Shown: positions 1-8,969, counted from the first letter of the stretch. The stretch: 64,000 nt of DNA from Rhizobiaceae bacterium (GCA_016742175.1 JACVCH010000002.1:248001-312000); one strand, 5' to 3'. Notes: generated by a model from the sequence alone, not told the origin. Made by a program: numbers and translations.

Positions 1-372
1 GAAGATGGCGAATGGTGCCGCGTGGCTTTCGAAAACCGGCAGCGCTTCGGTGAAATTGTCGAGATAGGCATCGTCGAGCGTGATGGTCGCCACCTTGCAG
101 CGGCGGCCCGAGGACAGATGTTCGACCATCTCGCCGAGCGAGATGAAGCTGAACCCGCTCCGCTTCATGTCCGCGATGGCTTTGTCGAGGAAGTCCGGCG
201 TGATCGACAGATGGTCGTTGAGGCCGAGGCCGGCGCGCGGCTTCACCGTCACGCTGTGGAGCATCAAAATGGCACCGAGGCCGGAAAGATGGGGGCCCGC
301 CATTCTGGCGACGCCCGACCATCGCGACGCGGCCAGCACGAATCTGCGAAGTCGCTCGCGGTTGTCGGTCAT
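1..372 (-). CDS. Polysaccharide deacetylase family protein (partial, N-terminal part)
   Basis: The reading frame begins with an ATG at 372 and runs leftward off the window edge, giving 124 codons. It carries two hallmarks of the NodB/polysaccharide deacetylase fold: an early LMLHSVT segment, resembling the L-x-x-H-x-V strand, and VATITLDDAYLDNF, the TFDDG-type metal and catalytic aspartate motif. Such enzymes remove N- or O-acetyl groups from polysaccharides. The neighbouring genes build and export an exopolysaccharide, so a role in trimming that polymer is likely, but the catalytic histidines further on lie outside the window and the substrate cannot be told. It is divergent from the acetyltransferase at 450. 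Confidence 0.8.
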   Translation of the reverse strand, partial: MTDNRERLRRFVLAASRWSGVARMAGPHLSGLGAILMLHSVTVKPRAGLGLNDHLSITPDFLDKAIADMKRSGFSFISLGEMVEHLSSGRRCKVATITLDDAYLDNFTEALPVFESHAAPFAIF

Positions 373-449
373 TTCGAAACCTTTGTGCTCTAGGCTCCTC
401 CGCCAGCAGCAGAGACACGTGAACGACCATATTAGCGAAGAGTTGAAGC

Positions 450-1589
450 ATGGTTGACGCCCTTGCCACGACGGATGCAGCCGATGACGGCATGGGGATC
501 GCCGTCGAAGCCGCCGATCCGCGCGCGCTTCGCCGCTACCGCGACTTCGCCGGCCCGCGCATGAAGGGCGCCGCGCAGCATCCGTTGTGGTTCGAGACCT
601 GGCTCGGCCAATCGGGCGAGACGGGGCACATCGTCTGGCTGAAACGCGGCGGACGCGCCCTCGCCGCGCTGCCGCTGGTCGAGACGCGGATCAATGGATT
701 GACCGCGCTGGCATTTGCCGGCGGTGCGCATGCAAACGGCAATTTCTGCGCTGCTTCAGAACCGGACACGGCGATATCCGCCGCGATGCTCGCCGACGCC
801 GTCCGGCAAGACTTGCCACATGTCGCGTTGATCTCGCTCGACCGCCAGCATCGAGAGCTCGGCGGGCAGACGAACATTCTCCTCGACCTTTCGACGCGCA
901 CGAGCCCGAACCTCGCCCTTGCCGCCAGTCTCGAAGGCGGCTTCGCGGGCCTGCTGGAGCGGTCGAACGGCAAGAAGAGAGCCAAGAAGCGCCGCGCGCA
1001 GACCCGCCGCTTCGACGAGGCGGGCGGAAGCGTGCTCGCCAGGCCGGCAAGCGCCGATGAGATCGGCGACGTGCTCGGCGCCTTCTTTCGCCTCAAGTCC
1101 GCCCGCTTCGAAAAGGCGGGCATCGCGGATGCGTTCGGCCCGCCGCACATCCGCAGCTTCTGGCGCGCGCTGCTGGAAGCCAGCCAGGCCGAGCCCGACC
1201 GGCCGTTCACGCTCGAATCCCTCGTCGTGGGCGGATCGATCCGCGCGATCACCGGGTCGTCGCATCTATTCGACCGCACCGTCTGCGAGTTCGGCGCGAT
1301 CGAGGACGACGATCTGACGTCGATCAGCCCGGGCGAATATCTTGCCTATTCCAATCTCGAGGAAGCCTGCGCGAAGGGCCTGCCGATCTACGATTTCAGC
1401 GTCGGCGACGAGGCCTACAAGCGCACATGGTGCGATCTGGAGATCCGCCATTTCGACGTGGTGATCCCGCTTTCAACCGCAGCGCGCCTCGCGGTCATCG
1501 GCTCCAATCTCGCCGCGCGCGCCAAGCAGACGATCAAGTCGAACCCGCAGCTCTGGTCGATGGCGAAGGCGATGCGGCGCCTGAGATAG
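450..1589 (+). CDS. GNAT-family acetyltransferase, CelD/BcsL-like
   Basis: This 379-residue protein has the two-lobe layout of the CelD/BcsL-type GNAT acyltransferases seen in rhizobial cellulose and exopolysaccharide loci. The C-terminal half holds the characteristic stretch YDFSVGDEAYKRTWCD, near residues 310-325, preceded by a basic KKRAKKRRAQTRR segment around residue 175. Proteins of this family are thought to acylate sugar precursors or polymer in the cytoplasm. It sits between a polysaccharide deacetylase (divergent) and the co-polymerase gene (convergent, abutting at 1589/1590). The start is the ATG preceded by a GAAGAG stretch. The exact acyl donor and acceptor are unknown. Confidence 0.8.
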   Translation: MVDALATTDAADDGMGIAVEAADPRALRRYRDFAGPRMKGAAQHPLWFETWLGQSGETGHIVWLKRGGRALAALPLVETRINGLTALAFAGGAHANGNFCAASEPDTAISAAMLADAVRQDLPHVALISLDRQHRELGGQTNILLDLSTRTSPNLALAASLEGGFAGLLERSNGKKRAKKRRAQTRRFDEAGGSVLARPASADEIGDVLGAFFRLKSARFEKAGIADAFGPPHIRSFWRALLEASQAEPDRPFTLESLVVGGSIRAITGSSHLFDRTVCEFGAIEDDDLTSISPGEYLAYSNLEEACAKGLPIYDFSVGDEAYKRTWCDLEIRHFDVVIPLSTAARLAVIGSNLAARAKQTIKSNPQLWSMAKAMRRLR

Positions 1590-3641
1590 TCAGGCGACGG
1601 TGCGTTCCTCGCTCCTTGCCTCCGGCGTCGCCGCGACGACGCGCAGCGCTTCGCCGTAGCCGGCGCCGAACAGGCTTTCGGAAGCCGCGCGGACGCGCTC
1701 GTCATCCGCGTCGATGACGCCGATCAGCACCTCGCTCGCATCGCCCACCACCCTGCGCAGCCCGTCCGTCTCGGCCGGTCCGCATTCGACCACGACGATG
1801 TCGTAGGCGGTGGTCAGCGAGGTCAGGATGATCGGCAGGCGGTCGGCGGCGCGCATGGCGCGGCGAGCCTCGGCCGTGCCGACCGGAATCACATGAGCGT
1901 CCGAATAAAGATCGCCGTGGATCGTCTCGGTGAACTGCGCCTCGGCGGCCAGAAGGTTGGTAATGCCGGTGTAGGTGCGGCTTTCCAGCATGTGGCTCGA
2001 CGGCGTGCCGGTGAAGGTGAGGTCGAGATAGAGGACGCGCAGGCCCGCATCGGCGAGTTCGCGCGCGACCATGACGGAGGCGGTGGATGCCTCCTCGCCC
2101 TCGGGCGAGACGAATACCGCGCGCGAGACGCCGGCCGCGATCAGCCGTTCGGCGGCGATGCCGACCGGCACGTCGAGCGACAGCGGATCGCCGTCGACCG
2201 CCTCGGCCGATGCCGCTGCCGGCATGACGAGGTGCGGAACCGGCTGGACGCGTGGGGTGCCGGCGGCCGGGCGCATGGCGCGGCCGCTGAAAAGTTCGCC
2301 CAGAAGCGTGCCAACGATCATCAGCAGCAGCGAGCCCATGAAGGCGGCGCCGAGGATCGGGCCGTATTTCGGGTAGTAGGAATCGACCGGCGGCGTGGCG
2401 CGTGCGAAGATTCGCGCGTCGACGGGTAGATAGTTGCGGTCGCCGCGCGCACTCGCCTCGCGGAAGCGGGTCAGGTAGGATTCGAGCAGTTCGCGCTGCG
2501 CCGTCGCCTCGCGCTCAAGCGCGCGCAGTTCGACTTCCTGCGAACCGGCCGCGGCCGACGTGGTCTTCAGTGCGTCGAGGTCCTGCTGCAGGCGCGCCTC
2601 GCTGCGCTGCGCCGCGCGGGATTCGTTTTCGAGGCTTTCGAGGACGTTGCGCGCTTCCTCGCGGATGCGCGTCGACAGGTCCGCCAGTTGCGAGCGCAGG
2701 CCGCGCAGGCGCGGATGGTTGTCGAGAAGCGTGGTCGACAGTTCCGCGATCTCGGCATTCAACTGCACTTCGCTCTCGCGCAGGCGCTGGACGATGGGCG
2801 AGGCAAGGACTTCCGGAACCGAATCGAGCGCGCGTCCGCTCTCCAGCGCCTGGCGGACGCCTTCGGCCCGCGCTTCGGCGGCGGAGCGGCTGGCGCGCAC
2901 GCGGGAGAGTTCGGAAGAAAGTTCGGAAAGCTGCTGGCTTGCCAGCGTCGAATTGTTCTGGCCGACGAGCAGGCCGGAACGGGCGCGGAAGGCCGCGACG
3001 TTGGCTTCCGCCTCGCGGACGCGCTCGCGCAGATCGGCGATCTCGGGCGCGAGCCAGCCCGTCGCATCCTCGTTGGAAAGGAGCTTGGCGGCGCGCTGCT
3101 CGTCGATATAGGCGTCGGCGATGGCATTCGGAACCGCTGCGGCAAGCTCGCGATCCTCCGACGAGAAGCGGATGACGATGACGCGCGAATTCTCGACGCG
3201 ATAGACCGAAAGCTTCTCGCGCATGATGTCGATGGTCGTCTGCGCGCGCAGCAACTCGTCCGACCCGCCGAGCCCGAAGGATGCGAGGAGCCCGCCGCCC
3301 TGGAATTCGCTGCGTTCCGAAAGCTGCAATTCGCCGGCGACGCGCCGCAGGATGTCGCTCGAACCGATCACCTCGACCTGGCTCGTCACGCCTTCGTCGT
3401 CGAGGATCGGGCGTTCCCCCTCGCCTGCGCCGGCCATGCGCGTATAGGCGGATTCGCGCGTCTCGATCAGGATGCGGGTCTCGGCGCGATAGAGCGGCGT
3501 TGCGAAATAGGCGAAGAGGAAGGCCGCGATGGTGACGACAAGCACCACGGCCGCGATGCTCTTCCACTTTTCGCGCACGCTCGACGCAAGACGGCGAAGG
3601 TCGATGTCGACGTCGTTGCCACCCATCTGCATTCCGCTCAT
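1590..3641 (-). CDS. Polysaccharide co-polymerase (Wzz/ExoP-like) with degenerate tyrosine-kinase domain
   Basis: A 683-residue inner-membrane protein that should set chain length of an exported polysaccharide. In order: a Wzz domain with a first membrane segment near residues 28-48; a long coiled-coil periplasmic region, about 200-380; a second membrane segment near 427-451; and a cytoplasmic domain, about 506-683, resembling the BY-kinase ATPase. In that domain the Walker A position reads SPEGEEAST without the invariant lysine, the Walker A' position reads VLYLDLT, the Walker B-like strand reads YDIVVVECGP, and there is no tyrosine cluster at the C terminus. I chose the ATG at 3641, with a GGGAG stretch upstream, over an in-frame GTG at 3683. 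It diverges from the Wza-like gene. Confidence 0.85.
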   Translation of the reverse strand: MSGMQMGGNDVDIDLRRLASSVREKWKSIAAVVLVVTIAAFLFAYFATPLYRAETRILIETRESAYTRMAGAGEGERPILDDEGVTSQVEVIGSSDILRRVAGELQLSERSEFQGGGLLASFGLGGSDELLRAQTTIDIMREKLSVYRVENSRVIVIRFSSEDRELAAAVPNAIADAYIDEQRAAKLLSNEDATGWLAPEIADLRERVREAEANVAAFRARSGLLVGQNNSTLASQQLSELSSELSRVRASRSAAEARAEGVRQALESGRALDSVPEVLASPIVQRLRESEVQLNAEIAELSTTLLDNHPRLRGLRSQLADLSTRIREEARNVLESLENESRAAQRSEARLQQDLDALKTTSAAAGSQEVELRALEREATAQRELLESYLTRFREASARGDRNYLPVDARIFARATPPVDSYYPKYGPILGAAFMGSLLLMIVGTLLGELFSGRAMRPAAGTPRVQPVPHLVMPAAASAEAVDGDPLSLDVPVGIAAERLIAAGVSRAVFVSPEGEEASTASVMVARELADAGLRVLYLDLTFTGTPSSHMLESRTYTGITNLLAAEAQFTETIHGDLYSDAHVIPVGTAEARRAMRAADRLPIILTSLTTAYDIVVVECGPAETDGLRRVVGDASEVLIGVIDADDERVRAASESLFGAGYGEALRVVAATPEARSEERTVA

Positions 3642-3825
3642 TGCGAATCCACTCCCGCCAAGATGGCTCAGAAGTAAAGACACATGGTAACCACCGGGTT
3701 AACGATTTGGGCAAAGCCAAAGCCCGTCGTGACTGGGCTTTACCAGCCATTAACCTTAACGAGCCGATAAGGGAGCATCTTCAACGGGGCTGCTTCGCGG
3801 CTCAACGGATGGACGCCCGCAGGTC
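3642..3825. promoter_or_regulatory. Divergent promoter region between co-polymerase and Wza-like genes
   Basis: The 184-bp gap is AT-richer than its surroundings and must hold the promoters of both flanking export genes. Visible structure: a GTTAAC site at 3698-3703; a 7-bp inverted repeat AAAGCCC/GGGCTTT at 3719-3741 with a 9-nt spacer; and TTAACCTTAACGA at 3750-3762, built of two TTAAC-like half sites. No binding protein can be named from this. TTAACC-type half sites recall CtrA boxes, but the spacing is not the usual TTAA-N7-TTAA. Confidence 0.4.
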
Positions 3826-4383
3826 ATGAAACGCCACGCCCTCCATGGTCTTTTCGCTCTCGCGCTCCTGACCGGCTGCACCAGCTACCAGCCCGCCCCG
3901 CCCGCCTTCCACGAAGCGATCAACCAGCCCTACGTGCTCGACGCCGGCGACCGGGTGCGCATTTCGGTCTTCGAGCAGGCCTCCCTGACCAACAGCTATT
4001 CCGTCGACCAGTCCGGCTACATCGCCTTCCCGCTGATCGGCGCGGTCGCCGCGCGCGGCTATACCTTGCAGCAGATCGAGGGCCAGATCGCGACCAAGCT
4101 GCGCGACGGCTATATCCGCAACCCAGACGTCACCGCCGAGATCGACCGCTACCGGCCGGTCTTCATCATGGGTGAAGTGGGCGCGGCCGGACAATATTCC
4201 TATGTTCCGGGCATGACGGTCCAGAAGGCCGTGGCGGCGGCGGGCGGCTATACGCCGCGCGCCCAGCAGCGCGACGTCGACATTACGCGCCAGATCAACG
4301 GCGAGGTGATGACGGGCCGCGTGACGACGACGGACCCGGTCCTGCCGGGCGACACGCTCTATGTGCGCGAACGCTTCTTTTAG
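3826..4383 (+). CDS. Wza-like polysaccharide export lipoprotein
   Basis: A 185-residue secreted lipoprotein. The N terminus is a short signal peptide ending in the lipobox LTGC, with cysteine near residue 18, followed by a Poly_export domain (YVLDAGDRVRISVFEQ, then GYIAFPLIGAV) and one SLBB-like repeat (RPVFIMGEVGAAGQYSYVPGMTVQKAVAAAGG). It is much shorter than E. coli Wza and matches the short export proteins of rhizobial exopolysaccharide systems, which partner with a Wzz/ExoP-type co-polymerase such as the divergent neighbour. It should be anchored in the outer membrane and form the exit channel. It probably leads a rightward operon with the GT4 gene 22 nt downstream. Confidence 0.9.
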   Translation: MKRHALHGLFALALLTGCTSYQPAPPAFHEAINQPYVLDAGDRVRISVFEQASLTNSYSVDQSGYIAFPLIGAVAARGYTLQQIEGQIATKLRDGYIRNPDVTAEIDRYRPVFIMGEVGAAGQYSYVPGMTVQKAVAAAGGYTPRAQQRDVDITRQINGEVMTGRVTTTDPVLPGDTLYVRERFF

Positions 4384-4405
4384 GGTTTTGCGCGCATAAG
4401 GGCGC

Positions 4406-5509
4406 ATGCGGATCGTCCATACGTTCAGATCTCCGGTCGGCGGCATTTTCCGCCATGTGCGCGATCTGGCTTCCGCCCAGCATGCGGCAGGCCACGAGGT
4501 CGCGATCGTCTGCGATTCGACCACCGGCGGCGATCACGAGGACCGGCTGTTCAAGTCGGTCGAGCCGTTCGTTTCGCTCGGCATCCACCGCATCGCCATG
4601 CAGCGCCATGTCGGCATCGGCGACCTGACCGCCGCGATGCGCGCCTTCAACCTGATCGGCGGCCTGCGCCCGGACGTGCTGCACGGACACGGCGCCAAGG
4701 GCGGGTTCTACGCCCGCTTCTTCGGCACGTTGATCAAGCGGCGGCGCAAGGCGTTGATGCGGCTCTACTCGCCCCATGGCGGCGTCCTGCACTATGATCC
4801 GCGCTCGACCACCGGCCGCACCTACTTCATGGCGGAGCGGCAACTCGAGCGCTTCAGCGACCACATCCTGTTCGTCTCCGATTTCGAGCGAAGCACCTAC
4901 GTCGCCAAGATCGGCATCCCGCGTGCGCCGAACAGCCTCGTCTATAACGGACTGCAGGCGGCGGAATTCATTCCGGTGGAGACCCAGGGCGGCGCGGCCG
5001 ATTTCCTCTATATCGGCATGATGCGCGACCTGAAGGGCCCCGACCTCTTCATCGAAGCGCTCGCAAAAACGCGCGAGCGCTTTCCCTCCGTCAGCGCCGA
5101 CATGGTGGGTGACGGCGACGACCTCCCCCGCTATCGCGCCCGCGTCGCCGAACTCGGCCTTGCCGCGACCTTCCATCCCGCGATGCCCGCGCGGCAGGCC
5201 TTTGCGATGGCGCATGTCATCGTGGTGCCGTCACGCGCCGAGGCCATGCCCTACATCGTCCTCGAGGCGCTCGCCGCGGGCAGGCCGATGATCGCCACGG
5301 CCGTCGGCGGCATTCCCGAAATCCTCGGCGCGACCTCGCCCGCCCTCGCCCAGCCGACCGTCGACAGCCTTTCGGCGCAGATGATCCGCGCGATGGAGGA
5401 CCGGCAGTGGCTCGCATCCGCCATGCCCGATTGCGCGGCGCTCAAGGCCGAGTTCAGCGCCGCGACGATGGCCGGGCGTATCGAAAGCATTTACCGTAAC
5501 TGCGCCTGA
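4406..5509 (+). CDS. Glycosyltransferase family 4
   Basis: This 367-residue protein has the GT-B layout of GT4 enzymes. A glycine-rich N-terminal loop (RSPVGGIFRHVRDLA) follows the first strand, and the C-terminal nucleotide-sugar half contains FLYIGMMRDLKGPDLFIEAL and the E-x7-E type motif in VVPSRAEAMPYIVLEALAAGRP. Such enzymes transfer a sugar from an NDP- or GDP-sugar to a growing lipid-linked repeat unit on the cytoplasmic face. The start codon ATG lies 22 nt after the Wza-like gene, consistent with one operon. The donor and acceptor sugars cannot be deduced. Confidence 0.88.
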   Translation: MRIVHTFRSPVGGIFRHVRDLASAQHAAGHEVAIVCDSTTGGDHEDRLFKSVEPFVSLGIHRIAMQRHVGIGDLTAAMRAFNLIGGLRPDVLHGHGAKGGFYARFFGTLIKRRRKALMRLYSPHGGVLHYDPRSTTGRTYFMAERQLERFSDHILFVSDFERSTYVAKIGIPRAPNSLVYNGLQAAEFIPVETQGGAADFLYIGMMRDLKGPDLFIEALAKTRERFPSVSADMVGDGDDLPRYRARVAELGLAATFHPAMPARQAFAMAHVIVVPSRAEAMPYIVLEALAAGRPMIATAVGGIPEILGATSPALAQPTVDSLSAQMIRAMEDRQWLASAMPDCAALKAEFSAATMAGRIESIYRNCA

Positions 5510-5539
5510 CGGCGCGCCGGGGCTATTCCTCAAGCCTTT

Positions 5540-5559
5540 CTTAGGGCAGCCGCCCTAAG
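5540..5559 (+). terminator. Hairpin between GT4 and polyprenyl sugar-transferase genes
   Basis: An 8-bp perfect inverted repeat CTTAGGGC/GCCCTAAG with a 4-nt loop is followed by GCTTTCTCG, and the flanking AAGCC/GGCTT extends the fold. It could act as a weak terminator or as an mRNA-processing hairpin inside the operon. The T tract is poor, so full termination is doubtful. Confidence 0.4.
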
Positions 5560-5580
5560 GCTTTCTCGCAGATTGCGAGT

Positions 5581-7125
5581 ATGACGCCCATGAGCCGCAC
5601 ACAGCAGAACCACGAGTTCACGGCGAAAGCCGTCCGCGACTTCGCCGACGCCTCGGCGCCGGTCGGCAAGGGCGAGCTCAGCCAGATCGCGCGCGCGGTC
5701 GCCTCGCAATACAGGGCCGACACCATGTCGCCGGTCATGGTCAGCGGGCTCCTGCGGCTTTGCGAATTCCTGATCCTCGCACTGACGGGCCTTTCGATCT
5801 TCTTCGCCTATACGGGCGGTGCGGCGGGGCTGACCTATGGCTATCCGCTCGTCATCCTTGCCGGATCGGCGCTCGGCATCCTCCTGCTCGAGATCGCCAA
5901 CCTCTACCAGCTCTCCGTCATGCGCCGGCCTTTCGTCTACCTGCCGCGCCTCGTGTTGGTCGTGACGGCGAACTTTGCGCTCCTCGCCATGGCAGGCTTC
6001 TTCCTCAAGATTTCCGACGAGTTCTCGCGCGTCTGGTTCGCGGGTTGGCTGGTCAGCGCCCTCCTCCTCGTCCTGGCGGGCCGGGTGGTCCTTTCGGTGA
6101 TGATCCGGCGCTGGGCGCGCAACGGCGCGATGGAACGCCGCGCGCTGATCGTCGGCGGCGGCAAGCCCGCCGAAACGCTGATCCGCACCATCGAGCAGGA
6201 CCCCGACAACGACATCCGCATCTGCGGCATCTTCGACGACCGCGACGATTCGCGCTCGCCGCCGGTCGTCGCCGGCTACCCCAAGCTCGGCTCCGTCGCC
6301 GAACTCGTCGAATTCGCCCGTATCGCGCGCATCGACATGCTGATCGTCTCGCTGCCGCTGAGCGCCCAATCGCGTGTCCTGTCGCTTTTGAAGCGGCTCT
6401 GGGTGCTGCCGGTCGACATCCGCCTCTCGGCCCATTCGAGCCAGCTTCGCTTCCGTCCGCGCGCCTATTCCTATGTCGGCTCGGTGCCGATGCTCGACAT
6501 TTTCGACAAGCCCATCAACGACTGGGATTCGGTCGCCAAGCGCCTGTTCGACATCGCCTTCAGCCTCGCCGGGCTGATCGTTTTCTCGCCGATCATGATC
6601 GCCACCGCCGTCGCCATCAAGCTCGACAGCAAGGGGCCGGTCTTCTTCAAGCAGAAGCGGCACGGCTTCAACAACGAGGTCATCGAGGTCTTCAAGTTCC
6701 GCTCGATGTATACCGACCAGTGCGACCCGCTCGCGCGCCGTGCCGTCACCAAGGGCGATCCGCGCGTGACGCGCGTCGGCCGCATCATCCGCAAGACCTC
6801 GATCGACGAACTGCCGCAATTCTTCAACGCGCTCCTCGGCTCCCTCTCGCTGGTCGGTCCGCGCCCGCATGCGATCAAGGGCCATTCGCAGAACCGGCTG
6901 TTCGAGGAGGTGGTCGACGGCTATTTCGCGCGCCATCGCGTCAAGCCGGGCGTCACCGGCTGGGCGCAGATCAACGGCCTGCGCGGCGAGATCGATCATG
7001 ACGACAAGATCCGCCGCCGCACCGAATTCGACCTCGACTACATCGAGAACTGGTCGCTCGGGCTGGACCTGAAAATCCTGCTCCTGACGCCGCTGCGGCT
7101 CCTCAACACGGAGAACGCGTATTGA
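5581..7125 (+). CDS. Polyprenyl-phosphate sugar-1-phosphate transferase (WcaJ/ExoY-like)
   Basis: A 514-residue membrane enzyme that should start repeat-unit assembly by moving a hexose-1-phosphate from a UDP-sugar to undecaprenyl phosphate. Four membrane segments lie between about residues 57 and 172, then a Rossmann-like CoA_binding_3 domain (ALIVGGGKPAETLIRTIE), then a C-terminal bacterial sugar-transferase domain from about 325. Diagnostic motifs in the last part are KRLFDIAFSL, GPVFFKQKRHG, FKFRSM, RKTSIDELPQ, GPRPHA and KPGVTGWAQINGLRGE. A second ATG at codon 4 is an equally possible start. Its stop overlaps the TTG start of the next gene by 4 nt, so the two are probably translationally coupled. 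Confidence 0.92.
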   Translation: MTPMSRTQQNHEFTAKAVRDFADASAPVGKGELSQIARAVASQYRADTMSPVMVSGLLRLCEFLILALTGLSIFFAYTGGAAGLTYGYPLVILAGSALGILLLEIANLYQLSVMRRPFVYLPRLVLVVTANFALLAMAGFFLKISDEFSRVWFAGWLVSALLLVLAGRVVLSVMIRRWARNGAMERRALIVGGGKPAETLIRTIEQDPDNDIRICGIFDDRDDSRSPPVVAGYPKLGSVAELVEFARIARIDMLIVSLPLSAQSRVLSLLKRLWVLPVDIRLSAHSSQLRFRPRAYSYVGSVPMLDIFDKPINDWDSVAKRLFDIAFSLAGLIVFSPIMIATAVAIKLDSKGPVFFKQKRHGFNNEVIEVFKFRSMYTDQCDPLARRAVTKGDPRVTRVGRIIRKTSIDELPQFFNALLGSLSLVGPRPHAIKGHSQNRLFEEVVDGYFARHRVKPGVTGWAQINGLRGEIDHDDKIRRRTEFDLDYIENWSLGLDLKILLLTPLRLLNTENAY

Positions 7126-8414
7126 GCGCGGCCACCGGCACCCTGCCCCGCGCGGCGGTCGACGCCAAGCTCGTCGCGATGGCGAGCGCGACGGCGGTCG
7201 CCATCGGCGTCGGCCTTGCCGGCTTCGTCCAGAACGAACCTGCGCCTTACGAACTCTACATGGTCGCGCTGATCGGCGTCTGGGCGTTGTTCGGCCTGAC
7301 GATCTCGCGCGCCACCGTGCCGCTTCTCGTCCTCTGGATCGTCTATCTCATCGGCGGCATGGTCTCGATGACGCAGATGAGCGACTTGAAGGACACGCCG
7401 CTCTATCTCGCCGTCACCGCCTTCCTGGCGCTGACCGCGGTCTTCTTCGCCGCCGTCATCGAAAAGCGCGAGGGCCTGTTGCGGCCGATCTTCATCGGCT
7501 GGACGCTCGCCGCCTGCCTGACGGGCCTTCTCGGCATTTTCGGCTATTTCGGTGCCTTTCCCGGCGCGGAACGCTTCACGCTCTACGACCGTGCTGCCGG
7601 CGCGTTCAAGGACCCGAACGTCTTCGGCCCGTTCCTCGTCCTGCCGGCCGTTTGGCTCCTGCACGGCATCGTCACCGGGCGGCTCCTGAAGATGCCGATC
7701 CAGGCGGCGGGCCTCCTCATCCTCTCCTTCGCGATCTTCCTGTCCTTCTCGCGCGGCGCGTGGGGGCTCTACGCTCTATCCGCCATCACGGTCTGTGCCG
7801 CGGCCTTCCTCAACTCGTCGAGCAACAAGCTGCGCCTGCGCATCCTCGTCATGGCGCTGATCGGCATGGGCCTGATCGCGCTCGCCGTGATGATCGCCCT
7901 TCAAATCCCGCAGGTCGCGGCGCTGTTCGAGACGCGTGCGCAACTCGTGCAGGACTATGACGGCGCGCGGCTCGGCCGCTTCGCGCGCTACGGCATCGGC
8001 TTCGCCCTCGCGATGGAGCATCCGCTCGGCATCGGCCCGCTCGTCTTCGGCACGATCTTCGGCGAAGACACGCACAATATCTGGCTGAAGGCGCTGATGG
8101 ACTATGGCTGGCTGGGCTTTGCCGCCTATTTCACGCTGCTCGTCCTGACCGTCGCCGCGGGCTTTCGCATCCTGCTGCGCGACCGATACTGGCAGCCCTT
8201 CCTGCTGTGCGCGTGGGTCGTCTTCGTCGGCCATATCGCGCTCGGCACCGTGATCGACATGGATCACTGGCGCCATTTCTATCTGCTGATGGGCATCATC
8301 TGGGGCTGCGTCAGCCTCGAAGCCCGCCACCAGGCGCGCCATTCCCGAGCGTCAGCGCGCGAAACCGCCACCCCGCGCAATTATGCGCTTGCCTTGCACA
8401 GACCGACCAATTAG
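7122..8414 (+). CDS. O-antigen ligase/polymerase-like membrane protein (Wzy_C family)
   Basis: A 430-residue protein with about ten to twelve membrane segments and the Wzy_C/WaaL pattern: LSFSRGAWGLYAL near the middle, a periplasmic loop holding arginine in GARLGRFARYG, and a later GEDTHNIWLKALMDYG segment with the conserved histidine. It probably polymerises or ligates the lipid-linked repeat units made by the genes upstream. The start is a TTG overlapping the stop of the sugar transferase (TTGA); an ATG 19 codons in is an alternative. The gene ends 14 nt before tRNA-Pro. Confidence 0.82.
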   Translation: MSAATGTLPRAAVDAKLVAMASATAVAIGVGLAGFVQNEPAPYELYMVALIGVWALFGLTISRATVPLLVLWIVYLIGGMVSMTQMSDLKDTPLYLAVTAFLALTAVFFAAVIEKREGLLRPIFIGWTLAACLTGLLGIFGYFGAFPGAERFTLYDRAAGAFKDPNVFGPFLVLPAVWLLHGIVTGRLLKMPIQAAGLLILSFAIFLSFSRGAWGLYALSAITVCAAAFLNSSSNKLRLRILVMALIGMGLIALAVMIALQIPQVAALFETRAQLVQDYDGARLGRFARYGIGFALAMEHPLGIGPLVFGTIFGEDTHNIWLKALMDYGWLGFAAYFTLLVLTVAAGFRILLRDRYWQPFLLCAWVVFVGHIALGTVIDMDHWRHFYLLMGIIWGCVSLEARHQARHSRASARETATPRNYALALHRPTN

Positions 8415-8428
8415 AGCTTGCCCCGGCT

Positions 8429-8505
<77 letters not shown>

Positions 8506-8533
8506 TTTCCCCTGACACTTTCTTCCAGATACG

Positions 8534-8557
8534 AAAAAGGGCCGGCGAAGCCAGCCC
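8534..8557 (-). terminator. Rho-independent terminator of the DUF883-like gene
   Basis: Read leftward, GGGCTGG pairs with CCGGCCC around the loop CTTCG and is followed by five T residues. It lies 25 nt past the stop of the leftward gene that begins at 8891. Confidence 0.75.
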
Positions 8558-8582
8558 CTTCGAGTAGTTCGTCTGCCCGCGA

Positions 8583-8891
8583 TTATCGGCGCAGCAGCGC
8601 CGCTGCCGCAAGTCCGACGACAGCGAGGCCGGCGAGGACGAGGGCGGGATGTTCGCGTGCGGTCTGCTCGGCATAGCGGGCCTGCTTGCGCACCATCGGC
8701 ATCCAGTCGTGGATGCGCTCGGCGATGTCGTCATAGGCGTCGGAGGCCGTCTCGCGCGTGTCGTCGTAGAAATGCGAGCCGCGCCGACGCGCCTGCCGCG
8801 TGAGGACAGACAGTTCCTTGCTCAGATGGGAGATGCGTCGTTCGAGATCGTCATCCCACGAACGACGGCCGCCGAAGATCGAATATGACAT
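8583..8891 (-). CDS. DUF883/ElaB-like small membrane-anchored protein
   Basis: A 102-residue protein with an acidic and basic amphipathic helix region (DDDLERRISHLSKELSVLTRQARRR) and a single C-terminal membrane segment, EHPALVLAGLAVVGLAAAALLRR. The closing R-E-H-P followed by a hydrophobic helix and LLRR is typical of DUF883/YqjD/ElaB-type tail-anchored proteins, which in enterobacteria bind ribosomes at the membrane in stationary phase; the function in this lineage is not established. I chose the ATG at 8891 because GGAAGG lies 8 nt upstream. It stands alone, with its own terminator. Confidence 0.7.
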   Translation of the reverse strand: MSYSIFGGRRSWDDDLERRISHLSKELSVLTRQARRRGSHFYDDTRETASDAYDDIAERIHDWMPMVRKQARYAEQTAREHPALVLAGLAVVGLAAAALLRR

Positions 8892-8969
8892 GGGAAACCC
8901 TTCCATTCGCCACGTGTTTGTCTCCAAACGGCGGCGCAAGGGCTTGGTTCCACACGGATTACGAGAGCG

